DNA of 64,000 bases from Delphinus delphis (lineage: Eukaryota; Chordata; Mammalia; Artiodactyla; Delphinidae), in contig NC_082688.1 of NCBI RefSeq assembly GCF_949987515.2, positions 108,913,893-108,977,892 on the forward strand, read 5' to 3'. Under the pieces are notes generated by a model. It saw only the letters and a program-made list of their open reading frames with translations. It did not search any database and had not been told where the DNA came from. The position numbers were made by a program, and so were the translations under genes. Shown piece after piece: positions 22,080 through 34,199 of the stretch (position 1 is the first letter of the stretch; the number at the start of each line of letters is the position of its first letter).

Positions 22080-22640
22080 TCTTCCTAGAAACGCGGGAAA
22101 CGTGACGGAACTGCCATCCCCTCTTCCCACCGCGAGGTGTGGCTTCCTAAGCAACGGCCTCCCTCCCCCGACCCGCGACTCTGGGGTCTCCAGGTCCTTC
22201 CCTTGGGTCTCACAAGCGCCTTGCCCCGTAATTTACATTCTCCGACCGGCGGGCGAGGTCTGATCCTTGCTTTCTTGCGACTGCTCTCCAGCCTGTTCTA
22301 TAACCCTCTCGCTGCACGTCTGGAAAGCCCACATTAGAACGCCCCAGAGGATGATCCCTCCAAGCTGGCCGGAACCTGCGCAAAAACCCGGACTCGCGAT
22401 GCCCGTGGAGCAAGAGCTCCTATCCACCTGCCGGGCGGGCCAGGACCCACACGCGTGACTAGGGGGCCTGGGAGTGGGAACGATGCGAGGGCCAGCTGGC
22501 CGCAGGGACCAAGAGGCGACAACTGCACTGGCCCTGGAAGAACCCAGGGATTTGGGCCGTAGGGAGCCGCGTGGGCCTGGGCTCCTCAGCCCCTCCTCCG
22601 CCTTCACCCACGCAAAGAAGGGTTCAGGATTGGCGGGTGC
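22080..22640. promoter_or_regulatory. CpG-rich block 8
   Basis: CpG is frequent from about 22090 to 22620 with overlapping short frames on both strands. No exon is recognised. Confidence 0.5.
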
Positions 22641-23869
22641 TGCGCCCCGCTAACTGAGCGCTGCTTCCCAGGGAATCCTGCATTGCGGGCCAGGATCCCT
22701 TTAAAATTTTTTCACTAAGGAGAGTTAAACACCTTGCATATATTTCCATACTGGTCACGCCCTAATTATGGAAAATCGCGTTCCTCCTGCTGATGGGGCA
22801 GGAGGGTGCCGGGGCAGTGGAAGACTCTTGGAACTATACATAAATAGAAAAAAAAAATATTCAGTTTGGACCGTTTGTGGAGTGTCCGGAACCGACAAGT
22901 TGGCGGCTGGAAACGGGGGCTTCTATGTCACCTTGCAGTTGAGAGCTGGGTAGGCAACAGGTGAGTGAGATTGGGGCTGCCCCTGTAGGAGGTCAGGACT
23001 CCTTCCTGGGCTCGTATTTGGCCAGCACCACCATTCAACTGGGACCCAGTAAAATCTCTTAAGCTTGCAGACTTGGAAAGGGAGGAAGGTAGCCAGGCAA
23101 CGGAATTGCGGAAACTTCCTCTGGGTCACGTGAACTTTACTGCAGATCAGGAAGTTATCTAACAGCTGCCAAAAATCTTCTGACTCCAGAGCTCCAAATG
23201 TTGACTGTTTCTCACACCTCACCACCGGAGTCTGCTGCCTTGGGGGTTATTCACATTTCCTATTCCCTTTCTGCTTCAATCTACCCCCACCTGCCTGGTT
23301 GCATTTGGCGATGATTTCCTTTTGTCCATTCCCGATACCATGTGGTTCCCATACTTACCTGGGCGGGCTCTTTCCCCACCCACCCTCCGCAGGGGGAATT
23401 CCAAATCTCCTGAGGAGGGAAAGCCGGGTTGAGAAAGGGTCAGAAAAAGGAAGCCGAGCCTAAGGCCAGGCGTGCAATATTATATTCTTCTCCGGGTGAC
23501 TTTGAGTCATTCCAGAAAAAAAGTGCAACAAAATAAGTAATCTTAATGGGCCCCCTCCCTTTCTTCCACTAACGCGCTAACTCCCAAGTTCTGAGCCAGG
23601 TTCACGGGCAGGAACCTGGCCTTCTGTGGCCTGGTATCCCCAGAAGGGGCTGGTCAAGATCTGAGCACACAGTAGGCCCTGAGACAACTGATCCTGGTTG
23701 ACAGACGGATGCTCTGAAGGAAAAGGAGCAATTGTTTGAGAGCAACTGTAAGTAAAGGCGCCAGGTGTGTCCAGTTAATTTCAGGCTCACAAAGGAGATC
23801 ACCTCAGGAGGATCTACTCCCACTTTCAACACATTGACCAAACACGAGGGAGCCCGCTTCAGCTGACCC
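22641..23869. other. Single-copy spacer with donor-like site
   Basis: An AT-rich segment (22690-22860) is followed by ACAG|GTGAGT at 22960/22961, a strong donor consensus, with acceptor-like CACCTTGCAG ending at 22938. A 22-base microexon would be needed to use both, so this is weak. No repeat is recognised. Confidence 0.3.
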
Positions 23870-25260
23870 ATTGAACGGACAGGGCATCATTATGACTTCT
23901 GCCGACAGTGTTCATCTCCTGACCCTCGAGGCTCGAGGTGAGCTGAGCCCGCCCGACCGAATTCACACTCAGACCAGCCTCACTCCAGACAACCAGGAGC
24001 AGACACCTTCCCGGAGGCGAGAGTGCAGAAAAGCCGTGTCTTCTGCGCCCAGTGAATTTACGCTAGCTAATGGGGCGCCCGGGCCGTGCCCGAGTACTCG
24101 CTACCACGGGTGGGGGCGGGGATGCTGAGATCGCGCCCTGATCCCCCGCTTCCTGGATTCCGCTTCTCTGGGCGGGCGGAGAGCAGACGCTGACTTGCTT
24201 GAGCACTGGAGCTTGATCGTGACTAACTGGAAGGATCCTGCTGTCCCCCACCCGGACGTTACTGTCGGCTAAAGTTGTTACAGCTCTTTTTCGGCGCTAA
24301 CCTTCCCTTACGCATTTGTAGCTACCCACAGACGCCGACTCCGTCCGCGTGGTGCGCACCCCGGAAGAGCTCGTGGAGACCCGGAAGCGGCGGGAGCTCC
24401 GACGTCGCTGCTCTCGCGGGCTAGCCCTTCCCGCCCCGCCCACTTGCGAGGCGCCGGGGTTGTCGAAGCCTCGCGTCGCGCGAGACCTGCGACCGCGTCC
24501 GCGCCGCCCTCCCGCCCGGCAGCGGGGGCTTTCCCGCTTCTGGGTGCCGGCCGTTGGCGGCTGTTGGCGGCCGTTACCTCCCCGTTCCCGGGAGGAGCCC
24601 GAGCGGATTTAGAGTCCTCGGAAGTCCGCCGTGCCGTCCGGCCACGGGTAGAGGGAGGCAAAGGGAAGGAGGACTTGACAGTGGGCCCGTGGGGGGCCAT
24701 TCGGTAAACTCCAAAGAGCCGAGGGTCCTGAGGTAACTCCTAACTCTTAACCGCCGTGGGCAGGACGCCTCGGGGCCAGCCGGGCCGGTGTCCGCGACGG
24801 GAGAGCGCGGGGCCGCGGGCGTCGGGACAGCACCTCGGTCCACGTGGCCGGCCTACTGGGGGCCCGCACCCTGGCCTCGCTGTTTTCCTGTCTGTGGGGC
24901 TCAGGCGCGGTTGGAGAAAGAATAATGTCTCTACTTTCAGGAAAAACATCAAAGACCGGAGCTGCGCAATATGGAGCGCACATGGCGGTCTCCGAATGCC
25001 GGACCTGCCAAAACATGTTTCGCAGGATTTTCTTCCTTACCTTTTTGTCCATCCCCGCTCCGCCCTCACCCCAGGCTTTTCTTGTCTTCTCCCCCAGTGG
25101 GAGGGAGCCACGGGCTCGCGAGGAGGCTGCGAGGCGATCCACGACCTTTCGGGATGTGATGCTCACCCGGGAAGGGGCTGGGGGACCGCAGAGCCGTGAC
25201 TCGCCCGGGACCCAGAGCAGAAGCGCCAGGTCGCTTTTGGCATTTTACCTGCAAAAGCAG
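23870..25260 (+). promoter_or_regulatory. CpG-rich block 9 with possible first exon
   Basis: CpG density is very high from about 24320 to 24860. The block ends at a full-consensus 5' splice site, AAGCAG|GTAAGT, at 25260/25261 on the plus strand. This arrangement fits a CpG-island promoter followed by a first exon transcribed rightward. A 155-codon plus frame (24844-25311) covers the end but has no family resemblance, so a non-coding first exon is as likely as a coding one. Confidence 0.5.
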
Positions 25261-27690
25261 GTAAGTTTCCTGCTGGTAAGCGAGCCCTTAACGTCACGTT
25301 ACACCAGCTGAGTCCTCAGGCCTCAGCGCCTTGCTCTCCTTAGGTCAGGGCTCTTCAATAGTTAATGAATATTGAAGGGAAGGAAAAGCCTGCAAGCTGG
25401 CTTAAGTTTACTTTTTACTTCAGTCTAAACAAGATTTAGGTGCAAAGCTTCTCTTCCTCATTAACAGCTATAAAATCATTATTACTGCTAAACAGTAGGA
25501 GACCGGTATCGCAGTTCTTCAAATAACCTAGCAGAGAGAGGCAAGGGACAGTTGGCTCAAAGTTCAGGCGGTTTGCTTCAGGAATTTATTTCTCAAGGTG
25601 AAATCTCAGAATGTGAGGGGTCATTAAAATGATCTAGGTTCAACTTCTGAACTTCCTGAAAGGTGAGCTGGGCCCTAACTAGGTAGTTACTAGCCCAGGG
25701 CATAGGCTAGGATGGAGCTGGGGAAGTGCTCTCTCTCCCAGGCTGATGCCTAAGAGCTCACTGCCCCTCACAGCCCTCAGTGGAAGGACAAGCTGGATCA
25801 TTTCGTCTCTTCTCGCCACTTCTGTTAAATGGATTGCTGTCTCCTCTGAAAAATGATCTCAGGCTATTCTCCTTCAGCACATTTACACGTAGGGTTAGTA
25901 TTAAAGGTAGGAGTAAATTCTTGGGGGCTCCCATTTAACAAAAGATCCATGCCGTCGCCAGAACATGCAGCTTTTTCTAATGCGCTACTGATGATAGTGG
26001 GGGAAGGAAACACCGCCGCACATGGAGCTGGTTAAACATAAATCTCATCAAATCTTCCAGTGTCTGGTGACTTATGTGGCTTATATACCCAGACCGGTGG
26101 GCAACTTACCTGACAAGCAGTTAGAAAATCTGGATTTTACACCTGGCTTTGCCATCAACCTGCTGCATGTCCCGACCAGTCAATTTCTCTGGATTTATTT
26201 CTCTCTCTATATACACGTTTTTAATTTTTATTATATGTGTGCATTATATATTTGTGTGTATGCATACGCATGTACTTATGTTATTAATTTTTAATTCTGG
26301 TAATCTATTGGTTCACAAACCCAATTTCTGTTTTTATATTCTCTGATGCTGTTGTATGTATCAACATACAGTGAGTCCCTTACCCCTACCAGATGAAGAA
26401 GCAACAGAGCCAACACCGACACCCTGCTTATTCCTGTATTAAGTTAATAAGTTAATCAATGAATGTTAAACCTGCATAGTTCTTTAGAGCTGCTTCTGCC
26501 CCTTCTTCTTGCAGATGAGCACACGAGCCCAGAGAGCTGATTTCCCCCGGTTGCACAGCTAGAGAGCCCAGGATGGCTTCTTGCTCAGTGCCGTACTCTG
26601 TGAAAATTATTGGAGAGACGGGCCAGGTGAGCATGGGTCAAGTCTCTAGGATATTTCCTTCTACCACCCAGCCATCCACATTCCTCACCCCACTTCTCAT
26701 TCAGAACAGCAATACCCAGACCAGAACATAATAGTCTTGGATTCAGGAGTACAAATTTAAGGCAAAACTCGAAGTCAGCACCGTGTCACTTGTGCTACGC
26801 TTCTTTAAACATTCCTGCTCTATTGTGTGGACTGTGAGCCCACAAGGAGCTTTGGGCCAAGGTTACAGGTCCTCTAATGAGGATACAGCCACAAGTCTCA
26901 CATGTCTTTAGAGTCTCTTTAGAGGTAGAAATCCATGATCAAACTTAATAAAGAGGCAAAACAATAATTAACAAATTTATAAAGTAAAGCCAGTGTTCAG
27001 ACTAATATTTCACTGATCCTTTTCCCTCACACAACACACTCCCAAATTATCAACATTGGGTGCAGGTGGAAGAGCTAACAAAGCAATTATCCAGCATTAA
27101 TAGTAAGATGGTAAAGCTGCTCTTGCTTGCTTTGGGGAAGCACCTTCTTGATGTGAGATAAGGATGTGGGGAACTGTCTGCCATGTTGGATGTTAAGTGT
27201 GGGTGCTTTCTCCTGTCTTGGTCGACCTTGATGAGCCTGTTGATGCTGCCTGGCTGGAATCCAGAGTGTTTCAGAGGAACAGTTGTAATGTGTTTCCCAT
27301 GGGTGTGTAGCGCAACAGGCAGTTTCTCTGCACTGAAGCAGCCTCTTCCTCTCTCACCTGCAGGCTGGGGGACCTTGACAACTTGGAGGCTAAAAGAACC
27401 CCACATAGCACCAGGGCTGAGGGGGTCTCCCTCAGCAGGGAGCTTAGGCCTGTGGCAATGGGCCACCCAGCCCAGACAGCCACTCCAAGCTGTTGCCCTA
27501 GGTAGGACCGGAGCAAGGATACCCACCTTCCACCTTTGAATCTGGGCGATTATGTAAGGTGTTCGTTGCAACTCTAGCTGTGCAATAGAGTACAAAGAGC
27601 TCTCTGCCCATTCCTCCTAAACCTCATCCTCAGGGTCCTGTTCTGGACCATTTCTCTTCCTATATGAAAACCTCTCCCTGGGCTATAGTC
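25261..27690. other. AT-leaning single-copy sequence
   Basis: A perfect 8-base inverted repeat (CTTCAATA / TATTGAAG, 25353-25360 and 25370-25377) surrounds TTAATG. A reverse MIR/L2-like fragment is possible near 26460-26600. The 181-codon minus frame at 27050-27595 has no recognisable product. Confidence 0.4.
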
Positions 27691-27835
27691 AATCCAAATA
27701 CTTCCTGAGATGGTTATAAGGATTAAATGAGAAAATCTACTAAACGTGCTTTTCACAGTGCTACATATGTAGTAAGTACTAGATGCGTGTTAGCAATGAT
27801 TATCGTTATTACCGTTATTGTTTTTATTAGCCATT
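27690..27835 (+). repeat. MIR 3'-end relic
   Basis: The run ataaggattaaatgagaaaa followed by acagtgctacatatgtagtaagtact matches the tail of MIR in plus orientation. Confidence 0.6.
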
Positions 27836-28029
27836 CTATGGTTTCACGTGACGTTGATGGCATATTTTTCTACAATTCAGACCTCTTCTAGGAGTGCTAG
27901 ACCCAAATATCCCACCCCTTGCTGGAGGACATTTTCACGTCCTAAGTAGATGTACTTAGATTTTGAAAACTCGTCACGCTCAGAACGGAATGTGTTTTTA
28001 GTCCCTGTTGCACACTCATAGTCTGTTCT

Positions 28030-28700
28030 CCTAGGCTCTATGAATGGCACCACCATCAGTCAGGAGCTAGGCCGTAACCTGGCAACTCCCCCCAGGTCCT
28101 CCTATTATCTTTCAAATCCACCCTCTCTACCTCCTGCCTCAGTGATGACAGGTACTGAGTTTGCGTCATTCCATTATTGCTCCTACTGCCAGTGTGCTCT
28201 CCAGTCTGTGCTCCCAGCAGCCGGTGTCATCTTTATATAATGCAGTTTGATCATGTCATGCCCCTACTCTAAATCTTTCATTCACTCTGCATAGACTTCA
28301 GGAAAACCCAAATGCGAGCATGTGATGCTCCTCACATAACATCTCTGTTCTCACCACTTTCCCTTCACACACGCTGAGCCCTGGCTCTGCTGAACTGTGC
28401 TGAAGAGCCCAGTTTCTTTTGCCTTCATGTCTCTGCACGTGTTGTCCCTCTGCCTGCTGCACACCTTCCTCCTCATCCATAAGGTAGAAGGATGTCATTC
28501 TCCTTGTCCTTCAAGATTCCACCTGGGTGTCTGCTCTTTTTGGGCTCAGGCTGACTACAGTTTATATTCTACAGGCGTGTCATTTCTCTTTTCCACTAGG
28601 TGTGAGTTCCCGAAGGCAGTAGAATAGGTCTTTAATCTTTGTGGCCACAATGCTTTACTGGCATACAGTGGGTGTCCATCACGTGTTTGCTGAATATGAG
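28030..28700 (+). mobile_element. L2 LINE 3' region relic
   Basis: The layout follows L2: atgtcatgcccctac, then ctctgctgaactg, then tccctctgcctgctgcacac, then ccttcaagattccacctg, ending with a gggtgtccatcacgtgtttgctgaat tail. It is diverged, plus-oriented and without coding capacity. Frames within it are remnants or chance. Confidence 0.6.
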
Positions 28701-28754
28701 AATGGCCCAGAATTAGAATGAATATCTTTGGTATTATAGCTTCTCATCATCAAG

Positions 28755-28915
28755 ATTTGGGGCAAGTTATTTTTTTCTGAACTGCAGTTTTTTCACCTGT
28801 AAAGTGGGGATTAATGACGCCCCCTAATGTTGTGAGGGTTAAATGAAAAGTGAATGGCAAAGTCTCCAGTAAACTGTGTAGCACCGTACCTGAGTCATTA
28901 TTATAATAAATGCAA
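28755..28915 (+). repeat. MIR relic
   Basis: The motifs ggggcaagttat, tcacctgtaaagtggggatt and ttgtgagggttaaatgaaa follow the MIR 3' half in order. The copy lies directly downstream of the L2 relic. Confidence 0.7.
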
Positions 28916-29559
28916 ACCCACATTTCCCGTGCATGTACACATTTCCATTCACGCACGTAATGTGTGCCTGTTACATGCATCCATGTGTCTGTTGGTGCAC
29001 CTTCATGGTTACATGGAAAAGCAGCTTCCAAACGTACCTTTCTCTAGATCCTCCCCCCTTTAAAAGGCCAGCTGAAATAGGTGGATAGGTAATTACTTTA
29101 GATAACTAGTTCAGGTTAGTAGTAGTGTCCTCCATTGTCCTTCTGTGAGTTCCTCACATCCATGCACACAAACAGTGCAGATTTATAGAGCTCTGAATGG
29201 GTGTTAGAGTCCATTACCATTTTTATTACGACTGTGATTGTACTTTTCTACTAAAGCTGTAACGTCGAAAGCACCTCCCGGTGGGCTTTAGTTTTGTTTT
29301 CACAAAGGTCACTTGTAGCAGTTACTGAACATGTGGTTTTCCCCATTTTGCATGTGAACAAACCCAGGCACAGGGGGTTCCTTTAACAAGCTGCCCCCTT
29401 TCCAGTGCTGCACCTGCGTGGAGATCAGAGCCCCTTCTCCTGTCTCCTTTCTTTTCCCGCAGGTCAGTGTAGGAAGTTTGCGCAAAATAGCTGATCGGTA
29501 AAACCAGCCAGAGCCCATCAAGGCGTAAATTGACCAGTGCTGATAATGCTTTGAGTTGC
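28916..29559. other. Non-coding spacer
   Basis: Sequence is AT-leaning. A reverse MIR-like fragment is likely at about 29315-29420 (ccccattttgcatgtgaac). No gene is recognised. Confidence 0.4.
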
Positions 29560-30170
29560 CACAGTTATTTCTGCGCTTCGGGCCTGCCCTAAATGTGGAA
29601 TCTGCTCTTCTAACATCAGTAGCGAGGGAAATTCCTTGGTTTTCGGTTCCCCGGAGGGTAATTGCCTGTCCTTCCGCGGTGCGCGGTTGCCAACTGCCCG
29701 GCCGCCCCAGGGCTTTGAAGGGGGGGCGCCTTCCCTCCGCAGTGCCCGTAGCACCTCGCCCACTTACTCGACTTTCTGCCTCTCCTCGAAAAAGCCAGGT
29801 GGCGCCAACCCTCAAGCCAGGCCCGAGCCCAGGGCGCAGAGCCGGGAGGAAGGGTGGGCCGGGCTGGCGCTCCCTCCCTGCACCCTCCGCCCTCCCCTGC
29901 GTACCCCTGGAGGGATACGAGGTGTCCTGTGTGCCACATGCAGCTTGGGGAATGGAAGCAATTAACGCCATGAGGTTTCCTGGCTCTTTGCGGTGTTTTC
30001 GGTGGGTTTTGATTTGGGGAAGGAGGGCGCGGAGCGGGGCAAGCCTGTTCCAATCTGCCAACATCCTGTGTCTGCCTGTCTGCGCTGCAGATGACGCGCG
30101 GGCCCGCACTGCGGGGACAGGAGAGGCCCCGGTGTCGTGTGCTGGGCCTACCTGAGATGAGGGACAGAGT
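29560..30170. promoter_or_regulatory. CpG-rich block 10, last of the chain
   Basis: CpG density rises at about 29630 and falls sharply after 30130. The 308-codon minus frame (29309-30235) and a 199-codon plus frame are antiparallel, with composition-driven sequence and no domain. The island marks the right boundary of the CpG-rich domain; beyond it G+C drops. Confidence 0.55.
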
Positions 30171-31939
30171 CGGTGCAGGTCCGAAAGAGGCAGAACTGGC
30201 CCAGCTGTGAAAGGAGGGCTTCCAGCTGCCCTCATATGACAGCTGAGGGTCTGAATCTATTAGGAAAGGCACACGTTTCAGCTTTCAAACTCCGTTTTTT
30301 ATCCTTGAAATGTTTCCAGTCTTTGAACTGCTTTTATTTAACAGGGAGAAGAGAGAAACTCGATTATGCGATTATATCCATTTACTTGATTAAACCAAAC
30401 TACATTGAACAAAAATGTTTGTTGAAACTTAGAAAATAACTGCTTATCTGGTAATGAGAGTTTAGCCATCCACACGTGCTGCTATTTCAAATCATCACCA
30501 AATTCGAAGTTAAGATGAATCCAGTAAAAGTAATTTTTTTGTATTTGTTGGAATACTAGGAGCATAACGTTGGAATTATGGCGTGTAGCGATTTTAGGAT
30601 TTTAATTGAAATGACAGTAACATACAAACACATAGAGCTCTCAGCAATGCTGGTCACAGTGAGAGTGTGCTATTAATGCTGCCTTCTCTGGGGTGCCGCT
30701 GGTGAGTTTATTACAGTGTGGACTTCAGTGTTTTTCATACCACAGGTTGCCAACCATTAGTAACTCAGTAACATGGGATTTGACTAGCATTTTTAAAGTG
30801 GAATAGAAAATATTAGAAGGATGTTAAGGATATTCTTTCATAAGTCTTTCTTCTCGTGTATATATACGTGTGTACTGAGTCGCAGTGCAAAATGTATTTC
30901 TTATCATGGATTACAGTAAAAAGAAGTTTGAAAGCTATGGTTGTAGACAAATCTAACAAGGTTCCCATCCATGTTACGCTCTTGAAGTTTGGGGTGCAGG
31001 GTTGGGGCTCCTGCCGCCTCCTGGTGCTCTGCAGTGAACTAGAGGGTATATGCCCCCTTGTAGACCTGACACTGAGCATGACCCTCAGGGAAATGAGATC
31101 GGGAGGTGGGTATTCAGTTTTTAAAATCTCAGCACAGTGGGTTCTTTCCTGGTTACAAAAGTAATGCTTGATAAGAGATCACATCAGGCCTCAGACCCCG
31201 GGAAAAAGATGGGCATGGAAGAATGAGATGGAGCCCCAGGCCTCAGAGAGGAAGGTGGCAACAGGAAGATGGGAACAGAACCTCTGCAGCAAAGTCCAAA
31301 GAAGAATTCTGCTTCTTCAACCTGGGTGTGCAGGGGGAGGGGCAGCTGGAGTCAGAAGTCTTGGAACGGGGAGTCTTTGTCTTAGCTTATCTTAGCAGGG
31401 GCAGGTAGAATAGTCTTAGACCAATTTAGGAGCTCAGGGATTGACACGGGGCACGAGGAATGCTTCTGTCCCTCATCTTCCTCTCTGCCCCAGTGTCTAA
31501 GGGGAGCAGATACTACAAGACTTTGATTAAACCGTGTTTACTAGAGGGGTAGGTTTTTTGTTTTAAGAGTAGATGGCTCCCTTTGGCTTTTGCTCCTATT
31601 TCCTGGTATAGGAGCCTGTCCTCAGGAATGTCAGCCAGGCCTGTCTTTTTTCCACTCCAGATACTGGGATTGGTTACCTGAGCCAGATCCAGACTGGGTA
31701 TGGCCTCCCTTCTCTCTCTTCCCCTGCAAACACGCTGGTCATTGCTTTGACCCTGTCCCACGTGGTCAACCAGAGGGAAAGGAGACGTAGATTTGGACTT
31801 TGGGGCAATGGACCTAGCCCAGGCTCCATCTTAGCCTGACCAGACCTCTGCTGAGATGTATGCCATGTTCACCCTTAGTAATCAGGTGGGCATTGTTTCC
31901 ACTTTCTCTTGTTCCAGAAATGTCTAATTCCCAACTGCA
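30171..31939. other. AT-leaning single-copy sequence
   Basis: No confident repeat or exon is seen. Short frames of 60-102 codons lack family resemblance. Confidence 0.45.
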
Positions 31940-32112
31940 GGGGTTCTCAAACTTTGGCGTGCAGCAGAATCAGCCAGAGGGCTTGTTAAGCTACAGATTG
32001 CTTGGCTCTACCACCCGCCAGCTTTGATGCACCCAGGCTGGGGTGCGTTTCTAACACATTCCCAAGTGATGCCGGTGCTGCTGGCCCAGGACCAGACCTT
32101 GAGAACCAGCGG
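31940..32112 (+). mobile_element. MER5A hAT-Charlie relic
   Basis: Near-complete copy. It begins ggggttctcaaactttgg and ends ttgagaaccag, the hallmark paired ends of MER5A, with the central agggcttgttaa and atgccggtgctgctggccc segments. Confidence 0.85.
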
Positions 32113-34199
32113 TCTGTTTTGAGAAGGGTGTTGGGGGAGAAGGTGACTGGCAGGGCAAGAGGAGAGCCCTCCTAAGATCTTGGCCTTAATACCACCTTAA
32201 TTCCATGAAGGCTGCCTGCCCCTACCCCAAGCCAGTCCCCTGACAGTCAAGGCTGCCAGGGGATCACATCTGGAGGAGGGTGACTCAGTAACAGCGGCTC
32301 TGACTGGTTAGTTTGGGGACTCTCCATCTTGAGGGGACTCAGGAGAGGAGGGGTCCAGGGCACCTTACTCTTGGCAGCCACTGAGGACTGTGGTTGCCTG
32401 TCCCTGGAGGAGAGCCATGCTCTTGCCGATGGAACTCCTTGTGCTGCAGGGCCTGGGGTACACAAGCTAGAATTCCCAGTAACTTCTGCAGCCAGAGGCA
32501 GGATGCAGGGCAGGTTCTGATAATGAAATGCAGTCACATAAGATTTGAAAGGCAGAAAAGAGGAGGACGCTGTCTTTCCTCAGCTGTGTAGGTGCCCAAG
32601 AAGGCTCTGGAAGGCATGAGTGTGGGCAGTGGCTGCATCCCATGGCCCACTGCCTGGTCCCCAGCTTAGAGGGTATGGGGGCTCTCACGGCTGCTCCTCC
32701 AGCCCTTCCATGTGATAGCTTGTATTAAATCCCTCTGAGCTTGAAAGATCTGGGGTGTTTTCCGTTTCCTGTATTGAGCCCTGACTGACATTGGGAGAGG
32801 ACGGTCTGGGCATAGAGTATGGCGTAGACCCTGCAGCTGGTGAGGTGACCGTCCTGGGCGGGAGGACCTTTGGGGGTGATGAGCCAGGGCCAGGAGAGCT
32901 TGCCTGCTGTCCTGAAACCTGCAGCTTGTTCTGCCTCTCTCACCACAAAGCCTCCCTTCTCCCAGCTTCCCTCTCTGGATTTTGCAGCAAAGCAGGAAAA
33001 CCAGCAATTTTTTTGAGAGTGTAGGCACACGTTTTCGCGAGGGCTCCATGACTGTCTGCTCTGCCCATTTTGTTAGTTAATTGAATATTGTCCTGTCCTG
33101 TGCTCTGATTTCTGGGCATTCACTCCCAGTGAGCCTTTACCCTAGTTAAGGGAAGAGAGCGAGTTTTTGGTTTCCAGCCCGAGACTGAACAGCAAGTGAC
33201 TTGAGCAAGTCAGCCTGGCTCAGTGTGAACGCAGTGCTGGATGGGCGCTGCCGATCCCGGCCACAGTGGCGGACTGTGGCTAGACTCCGGGGCCACTTCC
33301 TCCGTCTGCCTTGCTGCCTGGCCCCACCTTAACGCCCTGAACTGCAGCTCTTATTCCGGAGCTGATTCTCTGGCTCAGCAGTTCTTCCTGAGCAGAGACA
33401 AGACTGAATATATGTCCCTTACTGATTGTTGTCCAGGAGGACTTGGTTGCTCTGGTCTCACTGCTCTCGGGCGCGGTACCCCTCCCTGCAGGAGGAGACG
33501 TCTGCTGCACTTGGGTGTGATCATGTGAACTTGCTCTGGCCAATGAAGTGGGAGTGGAAATGACTGCCCTTGGTCTGCACTTGGTCTTCAGTCCCTCTTG
33601 CTACACGCCAGCAATGATGTAGATAGAGGCAGCGCCGCAGTGATGACTGGCTGCAGGAACCCAGGAGGGACATGGTGCTAAAACTTTCAAAAAGTATTAA
33701 TTCTGTATTAGTTTATTGATTTCTGTGAAGTGGTTGGGACTTTAGAGGCCTAATACATTGCACCTCTCACCCCAGCCCAGGTTTAGTCCAAAAAGGCTGG
33801 TGGTTCTTCCAAATGCACCAACGGGCAAGGTCAGGAAGGGGTGCAGGGAGTTACTCTACAGGCGGTCCTGTCCCCTGAAAACTTCGGGGGAGGGAAATAG
33901 GAGAGGTTTCTGAAGGGATTTCATCACTGTAGAATTGTATCACTCTCTGTATCTGAAAGAATTTTCTGGAAATAGAAATATTAGGAGAGGCCATAAAAAC
34001 GTTAATTCTTGTCTCATTTTCATTCTTCCATATTTGAAAGCCTAAGGAGGCCATTCAATTGATGGATCAAGGCATTAAATAAAACTTTAAGCAACGGTAA
34101 TCCTAACCGATAGAGCAGCAGCTCCATAGTAGGTGAACTGTGGCCTGAACATTAACAGGGCAGACTTTCTGCCAAGTCTGCGAGGGCCTGGCTCCTCGT
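32113..34199. other. Single-copy sequence of moderate GC
   Basis: No gene is recognised. The 127-codon minus frame at 32666-33049 is overlapped by another minus frame and shows no domain. An unresolved old repeat may lie at about 33500-33760. Confidence 0.4.

Noticed and set aside
22939..22960. 22-base microexon between CACCTTGCAG and GTGAGT
   Set aside because: The acceptor has a weak pyrimidine tract and there is no supporting frame; kept only as a motif note.
24844..25311. 155-codon plus-strand frame as a protein-coding gene
   Set aside because: It reads through the strong donor at 25260/25261 and has no recognisable domain. A non-coding first exon is at least as likely.
1..30000. Search for homeobox, forkhead, T-box, HMG, bHLH exons and well-known microRNA seeds
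   Set aside because: None of the signature strings was found on either strand by eye, so no gene name is given for the locus.
29309..30235. 308-codon minus-strand open frame
   Set aside because: It lies over a CpG island, is matched by a 199-codon antiparallel frame and a 218-codon frame in another phase, and has no domain. GC-rich DNA explains its length.
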